Shown one piece after another: positions 7,310 through 14,798 of a DNA stretch of 20,523 nucleotides. The translations under genes were made by a program, and so were the position numbers. The stretch comes from Chthoniobacterales bacterium. Its GTDB lineage: Bacteria > Verrucomicrobiota > Verrucomicrobiia > Chthoniobacterales > UBA10450. The stretch lies in contig JAICXG010000018.1 of assembly GCA_025980625.1 (NCBI GenBank), forward strand, positions 1 through 20,523. The letters are read 5' to 3'. The notes beneath the pieces are model-generated. The model was not told the DNA's origin, made no database searches, and saw only the letters and a program-made list of their open reading frames with translations. Within the stretch, counting starts at the first letter, position 1. Every line of letters starts with the position of its first letter.

Positions 7310-7360
7310 CGCGGCGCGCCGCGATCCCTGGGCTTCGCTGCGCTCCGCTCGGCATGACAG
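7310..7360. repeat. Intergenic repeat with 14-base GC palindrome
   Basis: CGCGGCGCGCCGCG at 7310-7323 is a perfect 14-base palindrome. It is followed by CTGGGCTTCGCTGCGCTCCG at 7329-7348 and then CTCGGCATGACAG. Elements reading GTCATGCCGAGCGGAGCGC on the other strand recur between genes in many soil bacterial genomes. Recognition here is from memory of that pattern; only one copy is in this window. It lies in the 140-base divergent gap between the methyltransferase and thiG. Confidence 0.55.
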
Positions 7361-7387
7361 CTTCGTGGTCTATTGTAGATTAAGGCG

Positions 7388-8188
7388 ATGTCCGACAAGC
7401 CGAGCAAGCTCAAGATCGCCGACCGCGAATTTGGTTCCCGGCTCCTAGTCGGCACCGGGAAATTCGCGTCGAACGAACTGATGCGCGACACGCTCGCGGC
7501 CAGCGGCACCGAATTGGTGACGGTGGCATTGCGGCGGGCGGATCTTTCCGGGGGCGGCGACCCATTCGCCAACATTCTCGATTTTATCGATCGCAAGCGC
7601 TACCTGCTTCTGCCGAACACGAGCGGCGCACGCACTGCCGGGGAAGCGGTCCGGCTCGCCCGCCTCGCGGTCGCGGCCGGTCTCCCGGCGTGGGTGAAAT
7701 TGGAAATACATCCCGATCCGCGTTACCTCCTGCCCGACCCGGTCGAGACGCTTGCGGCCGCGGAAACACTCGTTAGGGAAGGTTTCACAGTGCTCCCCTA
7801 CATCAATGCCGACCCGGTGCTGGCGAAACGCTTGCAGGAGGCAGGCACCGCGACCGTAATGCCGCTTGGTTCGCCCATCGGAAGCAACCGCGGCATCGAA
7901 ACCCGGGCCCAGATCGAGATTATTATCGAACAGGCGACCGTCCCGGTGGTGGTGGACGCCGGTCTCGGCGCGCCCAGCCAGGCGGCCGAAGCGCTCGAGA
8001 TGGGAGCCGATGCGGTGCTCGTCAACACCGCGATCGCGATCGCTTCCGACCCGGTGCGGATGGCGCATGCCTTCCGCAAAGCGGTGGAGTCGGGGCGCGA
8101 AGCGTTCGAGATCGGACTGGCGGAGAAACGCACAATCGCGGCGGCAACAAGCCCGCTGACCGCGTTCTTTTCTCAGCCTAACGACTAA
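7388..8188 (+). CDS. thiG: Thiazole synthase
   Basis: ThiG builds the thiazole phosphate moiety of thiamine from 1-deoxy-D-xylulose 5-phosphate, dehydroglycine and ThiS-thiocarboxylate. The 266-residue product is a full-length TIM barrel. Visible landmarks are FGSRLLVGTGKF (15-26), NTSGARTAGEAV (77-88), the Schiff-base lysine K104 in WVKLEIHPDP, PYINADPVLAKRL, VMPLGSPIGSNRG and VVDAGLGAPSQAAEALEMGA near 183-202, plus a terminal AVLVNTAIAIA phosphate-site strand. AAGG lies just before the ATG. No other thi genes are adjacent, and no TPP-riboswitch core (CUGAGA with its partner) is seen in the upstream gap. The stop overlaps the convergent 92-residue gene by 4 bases. Confidence 0.96.
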   Translation: MSDKPSKLKIADREFGSRLLVGTGKFASNELMRDTLAASGTELVTVALRRADLSGGGDPFANILDFIDRKRYLLLPNTSGARTAGEAVRLARLAVAAGLPAWVKLEIHPDPRYLLPDPVETLAAAETLVREGFTVLPYINADPVLAKRLQEAGTATVMPLGSPIGSNRGIETRAQIEIIIEQATVPVVVDAGLGAPSQAAEALEMGADAVLVNTAIAIASDPVRMAHAFRKAVESGREAFEIGLAEKRTIAAATSPLTAFFSQPND

Positions 8189-8463
8189 CGAAGCGGCGCC
8201 TCGGTGCCGGGCGGGAATTTCCCGGCCCAGGCCGCCTGCCAGCGCATCGTGGGGTCGTTGTAGAACTCGATCTGTCGGCCGCCCACTCGCCTAACGACAC
8301 GCCAGCCGTGGTCGTGCGCAAACCGGTGCAACTGGCCGTCGCTCACGGCCTGAAAGAGTTTCAGTTCGGAGGGATGGGTGACAAAATGCTCCGGACGACG
8401 CGCCAGTTGTTGCGCAATGACACGCGCCATCGGTTCGAGAGCGGCAACTGGATTGTGGTTCAT
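8185..8463 (-). CDS. Conserved-looking small hypothetical protein (92 residues)
   Basis: I do not recognise the family. The product (MNHNPVAALEPMARVIAQQL at its start) is rich in His, Arg and Trp. It has LKLFQAVSDGQLHRFAHDHG, then WRVVRRVGGRQIEFYNDPTM, and no signal peptide or membrane segment. ATG 8463 follows the stop of the 51-residue gene by 4 bases (TAA CCCG ATG), suggesting translational coupling, so it is preferred to a longer frame that starts inside that gene. It is convergent with thiG, the two stop codons overlapping in CTAA (8185-8188). It carries one internal GCCTAACGA motif (8289-8297). Confidence 0.6.
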   Translation of the reverse strand: MNHNPVAALEPMARVIAQQLARRPEHFVTHPSELKLFQAVSDGQLHRFAHDHGWRVVRRVGGRQIEFYNDPTMRWQAAWAGKFPPGTEAPLR

Positions 8464-8467
8464 CGGG

Positions 8468-8623
8468 TTAATTCCCCTCGATCGGACGGCTCCGCGGCGC
8501 ATGACGCGGCGGCGGCAAATCGTTGGGAGTAGGCGGCGGTTTCGGAGGACGGTTCAGTTTTTCGCCGAGTGCCCTTTTTGCTTTTTCCGATGGCGTGGGC
8601 CCGCGGTCTTCAGGCTTTTTCAT
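8468..8623 (-). CDS. Small proline-rich hypothetical protein (51 residues)
   Basis: The frame reads MKKPEDRGPTPSEKAKRALG, then a proline-rich stretch (RPPKPPPTPN, LPPPRHAPRS) and ends PIEGN. The composition suggests a disordered linker-like peptide; no family is recognised. An AAGG-like purine run lies about 10 bases upstream of the ATG. The gene ends 4 bases before the 92-residue gene, and its ATG overlaps the stop of a possible upstream mini-gene as ATGA. These tight junctions are the main support for its being real. Confidence 0.45.
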   Translation of the reverse strand: MKKPEDRGPTPSEKAKRALGEKLNRPPKPPPTPNDLPPPRHAPRSRPIEGN

Positions 8624-8700
8624 GAAACAATCGCCTTTTCCCTCTCGTCTTCACGGTTGAAACGTTCCACGGCGACTTCCCGAGCGCATCCCATCTTCAT
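8620..8700 (-). CDS. Possible 26-residue leader or mini-gene
   Basis: The frame starts MKMGCAREVAVERFNREDER and ends KAIVS; its TGA overlaps the ATG of the 51-residue gene as ATGA. The frame is open further upstream into the rfaE2 antisense strand, so the start is uncertain (a GTG a few codons earlier is possible). Support rests only on the overlap and the operon-like spacing, so chance is quite possible. Confidence 0.2.
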   Translation of the reverse strand: MKMGCAREVAVERFNREDEREKAIVS

Positions 8701-8721
8701 CAGCCAGTGAAACACCTCTGA

Positions 8722-8750
8722 TTGACCAGATGAACGGGTTCGGGAAAAAT
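8722..8750 (+). promoter_or_regulatory. Candidate sigma70-type promoter of rfaE2-purN
   Basis: TTGACC (8722-8727, 5 of 6 matches to TTGACA) is followed after 17 bases by AAAAAT (8745-8750, 4 of 6 matches to TATAAT). Transcription would begin about 1-3 bases before the rfaE2 ATG, and no Shine-Dalgarno is seen there, so the message could be almost leaderless. Based on consensus match only. Confidence 0.3.
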
Positions 8751-8758
8751 GATGCCGA

Positions 8759-9235
8759 ATGCAGCATCTGAAGATTCTCACGCTGGCCGATGTTGCGAAA
8801 CGAGCATCGGAACTTCGGACCAAGAAGCGGATCGTGCTGACCAACGGCTGCTTCGACCTGCTCCACATCGGGCATGTGCGTTACCTGGAAGAGGCGGCTC
8901 AGCTTGGCGACATTCTCATCGTGGCGGTGAATGGCGACGAGTCGGTTCGAGCGCTCAAAGGCGGCGGCCGGCCGTTCAACAACGCCCACGATCGAGCGGA
9001 AGTAATGGCGGCCTTGGCCTGCGTTGACCTTGTCACGATTTTTCCCGAGGTCCGCGCGACGCGGGTGATCGAGGCAATAAGGCCGGCGATTTACGTGAAG
9101 GGCGGCGATTATTCCCTGAAAAGCCTCAATGTTGAAGAGGTGGCTGCGCTACAAACTGCCGGCGCGGAAATCAGGACGCTGCCCTTGGTGCCTGGGAAAT
9201 CGACGTCTGGTCTGATCGAAAAGATCCGGCAATAG
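8759..9235 (+). CDS. rfaE2: D-glycero-beta-D-manno-heptose 1-phosphate adenylyltransferase
   Basis: The enzyme makes ADP-heptose from heptose 1-phosphate and ATP for the LPS inner core. The 158-residue product equals the C-terminal nucleotidyltransferase half of HldE/RfaE. Landmarks are VLTNGCFDLLHIGHV (26-40) with the HxGH ATP-binding signature at 36-39, VAVNGDESV near 55-63, KGGGRPFN, RAEVMAALACVD near 79-90 and YVKGGDY near 111. The kinase half (RfaE1) is not fused and is not in the window, so the two functions are encoded separately. purN follows after 5 bases, suggesting co-transcription. It implies a Gram-negative envelope with heptose-containing LPS. Confidence 0.93.
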   Translation: MQHLKILTLADVAKRASELRTKKRIVLTNGCFDLLHIGHVRYLEEAAQLGDILIVAVNGDESVRALKGGGRPFNNAHDRAEVMAALACVDLVTIFPEVRATRVIEAIRPAIYVKGGDYSLKSLNVEEVAALQTAGAEIRTLPLVPGKSTSGLIEKIRQ

Positions 9236-9240
9236 AAGGC

Positions 9241-9855
9241 ATGCGACGACTTGCGCTCGGCATCCTCGGCTCGGGCAAAGGCTCCAACTGCCGGGCCATT
9301 CTCGAGAAGATCCGCGCGGGAGAGCTGCAGACTGATTGCCGGATCGTCGTCTCCGACGTGGCGGAGGCCGGGATTCTCGCAATCGCACGAGAGTTTGGTG
9401 TTCCGGCGGTTTTTCTTTCGCCTGGAAAATTTCGGACCAAGCTCGAACCGGAAACGGAATCCCAGCTCGTTAGGCTACTGCGGGATGCGGGGGTGGAGCT
9501 GGTCGTCCTGGCCGGGTTCATGCGCGTGCTAAAGGCGCCGATGCTGGAGGCGTTCCCGCATCGCATCATCAACGTGCACCCGTCGCTCCTGCCGAAGTTT
9601 CCTGGACGTGAAGCCTGGACACAGGCCCTGGCCGCTGGGGAGCGCGTCACCGGTTGCACCGTTCATTACGTCGATGCGGGGGTGGATAGCGGCGAAATTA
9701 TCGCCCAGCGGGAGGTTGCAATTTTGCCTAACGACACTCCGGACGGATTGCACATGCGCATCCAGGTGGCAGAACGCGAGCTCTTTCCCGCGGCCATCGG
9801 CGAGCTCGCTCAAAAGTGCACCGGCGAGACGGCTCAGGCGCGTTCCGATTTTTGA
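9241..9855 (+). CDS. purN: Phosphoribosylglycinamide formyltransferase
   Basis: PurN transfers a formyl group from 10-formyl-tetrahydrofolate to GAR, the third step of purine synthesis. The 204-residue product has the phosphate-binding GSGKGSN (10-16) and the catalytic triad N111, H113 and D149, seen in IINVHPSLLPKFPG (109-122) and HYVDAGVDSGEII (142-154). Length is normal for the family. It follows rfaE2 by 5 bases, probably in one transcript despite the unrelated pathways. Its last 22 bases overlap the convergent gpsA. Two nonamer motifs lie inside it (9467-9475 and 9726-9734), read in different registers (LVRL and LPND). Confidence 0.95.
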   Translation: MRRLALGILGSGKGSNCRAILEKIRAGELQTDCRIVVSDVAEAGILAIAREFGVPAVFLSPGKFRTKLEPETESQLVRLLRDAGVELVVLAGFMRVLKAPMLEAFPHRIINVHPSLLPKFPGREAWTQALAAGERVTGCTVHYVDAGVDSGEIIAQREVAILPNDTPDGLHMRIQVAERELFPAAIGELAQKCTGETAQARSDF

Positions 9856-10829
9856 TCGCGGCCTAACAATTCCTGCATCGCCTGCAGGGGTGACTTGCCT
9901 TCGTGAATGACGGCGTAAACCTGGTCGATGATGGGCGTTTCAAAGCCAACTCTCCGCGCGCATTCGAAGGCGCTGCGTGAAGTGGGGATTCCTTCCGCGA
10001 CCGTCTTCATGCCCCGCGTGATGTCGGCGAGGGTTTTTCCCTGGCCAAGCTGCTCGCCAAGGCGCCGGTTGCGACTGTGCCGGCTAAAGCAGGTCGCGAT
10101 CAAGTCACCGACCCCGCTCAATCCCTGGAAGGTGCGTGCATCGCCTCCCATCGCCACACCAAGTCGCACCAGTTCAGCGAGCGAGCGGGTCACGAGTGCA
10201 GCCTTGGAGTTGTCGCCGAAACCGAAGCCGTCGCTGACTCCGGACGGAATGGCAAAGATGTTTTTCAGCGCGCCACCCAATTCGATCCCTACGACCTCGT
10301 CACTCGTGTACACCCGAAAGCGGGGACTTCCCAGCATACTCTGTAACTCTTCCGCGACGGCGTGATCGCGACAGCCGAGCACCGTCGCGCTGGGCAAACC
10401 GCGAGCCACTTCCACCGCGAGATTGGGCCCCGACAGAACGGCGACTGGATTCCCCGGAAAATGCTCATGCAGTATCTCACTCATGCGCATGCCCGTGCCG
10501 TGTTCTATGCCTTTCGTGCAACTCATCAACACAGCGGATCGATTGCTGCCCTCCTCGCGCAGGCGCGCGGCAACTTCGCGCAAAGCAACTGAAGGAGTAA
10601 CGAAAACGATCAGGTCCGCCGAAATGCAGTCGGATAGGCTGCTCGTGAGACGCACATTCGGGGGAAGCGCGGTACCGGGCAGATAATCGGGATTTTCGCG
10701 AGTGCGCGCGATCTGTTCGACCCGCGTCGGGGTATGACCCCAGAGCGTGATCTCGGCATCCGAGGCAGCCCAGAGGCCAGCCAGTGCCGTGCCCCATCCT
10801 CCAGTCCCGAGAATCGCGGTTCGTTTCAC
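9834..10829 (-). CDS. gpsA: Glycerol-3-phosphate dehydrogenase [NAD(P)+]
   Basis: GpsA reduces dihydroxyacetone phosphate to sn-glycerol 3-phosphate, the backbone for phospholipids. The 331-residue product starts at a GTG overlapping the plsY stop (GTGA). It carries the Rossmann motif AILGTGGWGTA (5-15), CTKGIEHGTGM (104-114), LSGPNLAVEVARG near 132-144, the catalytic lysine K189 in ELGGALKNIFAI, and GLSGVGDLIATC (236-247). Its coupling to plsY puts glycerol-3-phosphate formation next to the enzyme that acylates it. A longer upstream frame exists, but it reads through plsY in another register and has no family character. Confidence 0.95.
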   Translation of the reverse strand: MKRTAILGTGGWGTALAGLWAASDAEITLWGHTPTRVEQIARTRENPDYLPGTALPPNVRLTSSLSDCISADLIVFVTPSVALREVAARLREEGSNRSAVLMSCTKGIEHGTGMRMSEILHEHFPGNPVAVLSGPNLAVEVARGLPSATVLGCRDHAVAEELQSMLGSPRFRVYTSDEVVGIELGGALKNIFAIPSGVSDGFGFGDNSKAALVTRSLAELVRLGVAMGGDARTFQGLSGVGDLIATCFSRHSRNRRLGEQLGQGKTLADITRGMKTVAEGIPTSRSAFECARRVGFETPIIDQVYAVIHEGKSPLQAMQELLGRDQKSERA

Positions 10830-11470
10830 GATAACTTGTCGCGGAAGCGTTCTTCTTCGCCTTGGTAAAGACGCCGCAGGTTGGAACGATGCCTCCAGAC
10901 AACAACTGCAGCAATGAGGATCGAGAACGGGAGCAGCGCTGGTCCTTTCAAGACCCTCAGGTGCAAATAGATGGCGACAAAAATTGGGAGGGCAATGGCA
11001 GCCCCAATGGAACCAACTGACACATAGCGGCTCAATTGAAAGAGCAGCAACCAAACGACAAAGACAGAAAGAACGGCGATCGGCATCAAACCGAGTAAGA
11101 CTCCGGCCGAGGTCGCGACGCCTTTTCCTCCATGAAAGCGCAGCCAAACCGGAAAGGTGTGCCCAAGGACACACGCGATGCCGGCGACGATGCCGACCAG
11201 CTCGGGGCGTCGCGCTTCTGGAGCGATCCATCGCGAGGCGATAAGGGCAATCAAAACGGCTAAAAACCCCTTTAACGCGTCGAGTGCAAAAACTGTGTAT
11301 CCCCACTTTTTACCCACAACGCGTAGAACATTCGTCGCCCCTATGTTGCCACTCCCTTGTCCGCGGATGTTGATGCCGAGCGCGTTACAGATTAACAGCC
11401 CGTTGGGACACGACCCAAGCAGATAGCCCGCCGCGGCGGCGATGATGAGGCTCAGTGATAGGTAATACAC
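10826..11470 (-). CDS. plsY: Acyl-phosphate:glycerol-3-phosphate acyltransferase
   Basis: PlsY transfers an acyl group from acyl-phosphate to glycerol 3-phosphate at the inner membrane, starting phospholipid synthesis. The 214-residue product has several membrane segments and the family's conserved loops: YLLGSCPNG (16-24), GSGNIGATNVLRVVG (39-53), the DALKG segment near 64-68, and HTFPVWLRFHGGKGVATSAG near 103-122. The start codon is GTG, 3 bases after the mnmG stop. The stop overlaps the gpsA start by 4 bases. The pairing with gpsA is functionally coherent. Confidence 0.95.
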   Translation of the reverse strand: MYYLSLSLIIAAAAGYLLGSCPNGLLICNALGINIRGQGSGNIGATNVLRVVGKKWGYTVFALDALKGFLAVLIALIASRWIAPEARRPELVGIVAGIACVLGHTFPVWLRFHGGKGVATSAGVLLGLMPIAVLSVFVVWLLLFQLSRYVSVGSIGAAIALPIFVAIYLHLRVLKGPALLPFSILIAAVVVWRHRSNLRRLYQGEEERFRDKLS

Positions 11471-11473
11471 TGC

Positions 11474-13360
11474 TCAGGGGTCTTTCAAGGCCCGAGTCGA
11501 GTGTTTACGCCGTAGCCACACCATGAGTATCCCGACATCGCTTGGTGTAACGCCACTGATGCGAGCAGCTTGGTGGAGACTGCTCGGGCGGATTTTTGTG
11601 AGCTTTTGCCGCGCTTCGGTTCGAAGCCCCGGAACTGCAACGTAATTAATTTCAGTTGGAATACGAAGTGCCCCGGCGGCGTACACGGCCTGCAATTGAT
11701 CGTCATGGCGACGGATGTACCCCTCGTACTTCGCCTCCGTCTCCACCAACTCCCAAGTCTCCAAGCCAAGCCCGTCCAAAGCCTCCTGCGGCAACATGTT
11801 GGTTCGGAACCCCGGCCGCTTCATGATATGCCACAGAAGATCGCCTTGGATCCGTATCGAGCATGAAAGTGCGCGGGCCAGCCGCAGGCGCTCGAGTTTT
11901 TCTTCTAAAAGCTGCGCCCGTCGCTCTCCGACCAATCCGATCTTCCGCGCGTTGGGGGTGAGGCGTTGGTCGGCGTTGTCCTGTCGTAAGAGCAGGCGAT
12001 GCTCGGCCCGGCTGGTGAACATTCGATACGGCTCTTGCGTGCCCTGCGTGACAAGATCATCGATCAGCACTCCGATGTATGCTTCGCGTCGGTCGAGTAT
12101 AAAGGGGGGACCGCTGCGCAGCTTCAATGCCGCGTTGGCACCTGCGATTAATCCTTGAGCGGCGGCTTCTTCATAGCCGGATGTGCCGTTGATCTGTCCG
12201 GCAAAATAGAGCCCGGCTATCTTTTTTGACTCCAAAGTATGCTCTAGCTGAGTCGGTGGAAAATAATCGTACTCGACAGCATAGCCGGGACGCATGATTT
12301 CGGCATTTTCCAAGCCAGGAATCGAACGGACGAACTCGATCTGCACTTCATAGGGGAGGCTGGTTGAGATCCCATTGATGTAGAATTCTTCTGTTTGGCG
12401 GCCTTCGGGTTCGAGAAAGAGTTGGTGCTGGGCTTTATTCGGGAATTTTACCACCTTGTCCTCGATCGAGGGGCAGTATCTCGGGCCAGTTCCCTCGATT
12501 CTACCACTGAAGAGCGGCGATCGATGCAAGTTGCGGCGAATGATTTCGTGGGTTTTTTCCGTCGTTGCCGTGATCCAGCAAGGGAGCTGTTCCACGTGGA
12601 AATGTCCACTCTGCACCCGATTCAGGGTTCCCAATTCTCGGTCGCCGAAAGCCTCCTCCACCGGAAGATAGCTGAAACGGCTCGGCGGCTCGTCGCCAAG
12701 CTGTTCAATACAACGGCCGAAATTTACAGAACGAGCATTAATCCGGCACGGCGTCCCAGTCTTAAACCGACCACTTTCAAACCTAAGAGCACGCAGGTTA
12801 TCGCTCAATGGCGAAGAGCTGTCAGCCATCCTCCCTCCCGGCCGCGACCGATCGCCGACGTGGAGCAGACCGCCGAGGAACGTGCCTGCCGTGATCACCA
12901 CGGTTGGCGATTTAACAGACAAACCAAAATCGCATTCAACCCCAACGGTGCTCTCATTCTCGACGAGCACCTTGAGGACTCCACCCTGTTTGAGATCGAG
13001 ATTCGGCTGCCGCTCGATGAGAGCTTTCGTTCGGAACTGGTATGCCTTCTTGTCGCATTGGACGCGTTGGGCCCTGACGCTCGGCCCTTTGCCGCGGTTA
13101 AGCATGCGGAACTGAATTCCGGTCGCGTCGGCGTTCACTCCCATTAGGCCACCAAGGGCGTCGATCTCGCGCACGATATGCCCCTTTGCTAAACCCCCAA
13201 TTGCAGGGTTACACGACATTTGGCCAATCGTGTCGAGGTTCTGGGTCAACAGCAGCGTTGCGGCTCCTAATCGCGACGCTGCGAAGGCAGCTTCGATGCC
13301 GGCGTGCCCGGCACCGACCACGATAACGTCATATTTTTTTTTAAGGAAGAAGTGTTCCAC
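11474..13360 (-). CDS. mnmG: tRNA uridine 5-carboxymethylaminomethyl modification enzyme, FAD subunit
   Basis: With MnmE, this FAD protein installs the cmnm5 group on the wobble uridine of certain tRNAs. From GTG 13360 the product is 628 residues, the usual length. It shows the FAD dinucleotide motif VVGAGHAGIEAA (14-25), the signature GQMSCNPAIGGLAKGHIVRE near 50-69, RFKTGTPCRI, GPRYCPSIEDKV, GYAVEYDYF, GLYFAGQINGTSGYEEAAAQ and the C-terminal RAEHRLLLRQDNAD. An earlier in-frame start would run into the cdd gene. Codons 6-9 contain a run of nine A (13334-13342). The gene holds a parS-like site at 12588-12603. It sits in a cdd-mnmG-plsY-gpsA run with gaps of 11 and 3 bases; rsmG, parA and parB are not adjacent. 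Confidence 0.96.
   Translation of the reverse strand: MEHFFLKKKYDVIVVGAGHAGIEAAFAASRLGAATLLLTQNLDTIGQMSCNPAIGGLAKGHIVREIDALGGLMGVNADATGIQFRMLNRGKGPSVRAQRVQCDKKAYQFRTKALIERQPNLDLKQGGVLKVLVENESTVGVECDFGLSVKSPTVVITAGTFLGGLLHVGDRSRPGGRMADSSSPLSDNLRALRFESGRFKTGTPCRINARSVNFGRCIEQLGDEPPSRFSYLPVEEAFGDRELGTLNRVQSGHFHVEQLPCWITATTEKTHEIIRRNLHRSPLFSGRIEGTGPRYCPSIEDKVVKFPNKAQHQLFLEPEGRQTEEFYINGISTSLPYEVQIEFVRSIPGLENAEIMRPGYAVEYDYFPPTQLEHTLESKKIAGLYFAGQINGTSGYEEAAAQGLIAGANAALKLRSGPPFILDRREAYIGVLIDDLVTQGTQEPYRMFTSRAEHRLLLRQDNADQRLTPNARKIGLVGERRAQLLEEKLERLRLARALSCSIRIQGDLLWHIMKRPGFRTNMLPQEALDGLGLETWELVETEAKYEGYIRRHDDQLQAVYAAGALRIPTEINYVAVPGLRTEARQKLTKIRPSSLHQAARISGVTPSDVGILMVWLRRKHSTRALKDP
12588..12603. promoter_or_regulatory. 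parS-like centromere site within mnmG
   Basis: The plus strand reads TGTTCCACGTGGAAAT. The inner 12 bases (12590-12601) are a perfect palindrome, and 14 of 16 positions match the ParB site TGTTCCACGTGGAACA. Chromosomal parS sites cluster near oriC and are often inside genes, and mnmG is commonly an origin-proximal gene. Half-sites GTTCCAC also occur at 13354-13360 (the mnmG start) and near 8664. Binding is inferred only. Confidence 0.45.
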
Positions 13361-13371
13361 GGAGAGGACTG

Positions 13372-13770
13372 TTAGGAAAACCCGGTGAAAGGCTCGGGAA
13401 GTAGTCCGGACAGCTTCCAAGAATGCCCCACCCGGCTGAGTGTAACACTGCGGACCGGAAGATCGGGCGAGAACTCCACCGCAAATTGCCTGCAAGCGCC
13501 ACACGGGGCCACCGGGCTTGGGATGTCGGCCACGATTACCCTTGCTGCAAGCCGGGAAGCGCTGCTCTGCACGGCTGCGACGATCGCCGCTCTTTCTGCA
13601 CAAATAGTTAAGCTAAAAGAGACATTCTCTATATTCGCGCCGGTAAAAACCTCGTCAGATTTGGTGAGCACTGCCGCCCCGACGGCGAAGTTCGAAAAGG
13701 GCGCGTAAGCCCGCGCGCGGGTGGCCCAAGCCCGCTGCTCTAGAGCAGTCCAATCTATTTCGCCAGCCAT
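13372..13770 (-). CDS. cdd: Cytidine deaminase
   Basis: The enzyme deaminates cytidine and deoxycytidine to uridine forms in pyrimidine salvage. The 132-residue product is the short homotetrameric type. The zinc-site residues are C57 and E59 in TICAERAAI (55-63), and C90 and C93 in PCGACRQF (89-96). The substrate loop reads YAPFSNFAVGAAV (22-34), and GANIENVSF (44-52) is typical. Its first 16 bases overlap the end of the upstream membrane protein, and mnmG follows 11 bases downstream, so it is part of the leftward operon. Confidence 0.95.
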   Translation of the reverse strand: MAGEIDWTALEQRAWATRARAYAPFSNFAVGAAVLTKSDEVFTGANIENVSFSLTICAERAAIVAAVQSSASRLAARVIVADIPSPVAPCGACRQFAVEFSPDLPVRSVTLSRVGHSWKLSGLLPEPFTGFS

Positions 13771-14534
13771 AATGGATTATGCGTAACTTCTTCTCTGGAT
13801 GGCCGCTGTGGAAACTCGCAACAAGCCTGTATCGTCTTTTCGGCCTCTTTCAGGAGTCGCAACGAGATTCGCCCGAGTGCAATTAGAATCAGAACCGACA
13901 GCAAGAGACCTCCGCCCCAGGTCCAGTATTCAACGACCCTCGGATGGCTCTTTCCGATCGCCAGATTCAAACCAAGTTGGCCCAATGTGCCGACGTATGT
14001 GTAAAGAAAAAGCCCCGGCGCCTGGCCAGCCGCCACCCACAGAATGCAAGTTCGAAAGCGAATCGTCGTCAGTCCATAAAGATAATTCAGCAGACTGGTT
14101 GGAAAAAGCGGATGCAATTGGCTGAGCAATACAATCTTCCACCCCTCGCGCTCTACGGCCGGCTTAAGCGCATCTAATGTGCGGTTGCGCAAGAGCTTTC
14201 GCCCGAGCCAACGCCGGCCGAGCCAACGGCTGATGATGAACGCAATTCCCGCGGCGCTCACGTTTGCGAGCAGCACGATGAGAAACCCCCACCACAGGCC
14301 GAAGAAAAACCCACCGCCCACGCTCAGTACTCCTCCTGGCAGCAGGAGCACGTTGCAGCAGACATAAAGAAGAAAATACCATAGCGCGCTCCAGGCGCCG
14401 AGATGCATCACCCGCTGTTGCATGTCCCCGATCCAATCGGCCAACGGAAAAAACTGCCTGCTCATTAACAACAAAGCTGTCACGAGAGCGACTCCGCCAA
14501 CCTGAATGTAGAGCGCGCGTTTCACTTTCGACAT
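13755..14534 (-). CDS. TVP38/TMEM64 (VTT/DedA superfamily) membrane protein
   Basis: The 259-residue product has a first membrane segment directly after a basic start (MSKVKRALYIQVGGVALVTA). The VTT core follows: LLYVCCNVLLLPGGVLSVGG, then GFFFGLWWGFLIVLLA, AFIISRWLGRRWLGR, and the re-entrant-loop segment LLSQLHPLFPTSLLNYLYGL. A final membrane segment lies near residues 215-235. VTT proteins act in lipid scrambling or transport; the substrate here is unknown. ATG 14534 is preferred to an in-frame TTG nine codons earlier, as no better signal supports the longer form. The gene leads the leftward cdd-mnmG-plsY-gpsA run. The 264 bases upstream separate it from the rightward glycan cassette; I see no convincing promoter or repeat there. 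Confidence 0.82.
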   Translation of the reverse strand: MSKVKRALYIQVGGVALVTALLLMSRQFFPLADWIGDMQQRVMHLGAWSALWYFLLYVCCNVLLLPGGVLSVGGGFFFGLWWGFLIVLLANVSAAGIAFIISRWLGRRWLGRKLLRNRTLDALKPAVEREGWKIVLLSQLHPLFPTSLLNYLYGLTTIRFRTCILWVAAGQAPGLFLYTYVGTLGQLGLNLAIGKSHPRVVEYWTWGGGLLLSVLILIALGRISLRLLKEAEKTIQACCEFPQRPSREEVTHNPLWLAK

Positions 14535-14798
14535 CAGCGGAAACTTGCTCCATTGAGCCAAGCGCGCAAACAGACCGTTTTGTCAAACCAGTGCGCAATA
14601 GCCAACCAGCAACTGCGAATACGTGTGAAGACCTGCACCCTGCGAGTTGCTTCTGCTACGATTTGATCTCGCCACACTGCGCTTATCTACAGTTCTGAAA
14701 ACCGGCGGTTGCTGGGTAAACAGCGCGACAATGTACAGTTATTCAGAAATTGAAGATGAAGGAACTAAGTCTTTGGTACGAAGATTAAAGATCTCAAT

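Noticed and set aside
7248..7387. TPP riboswitch upstream of thiG
   Set aside because: The conserved CUGAGA core and its partner stems are not seen; the gap holds a GC-rich repeat instead.
10830..11306. 159-residue N-terminal extension of gpsA
   Set aside because: It runs through plsY in another register. The GTG overlapping the plsY stop gives a family-length GpsA.
12395..13147. 250-residue plus-strand frame opposite mnmG
   Set aside because: mnmG on the other strand carries all family signatures; the plus frame has none.
14535..14798. Divergent promoters between the VTT gene and the glycan cassette
   Set aside because: Candidate -35/-10 pairs (for example TTGCTG with TACAGT) have poor spacing or weak matches, so none is reported as a feature.
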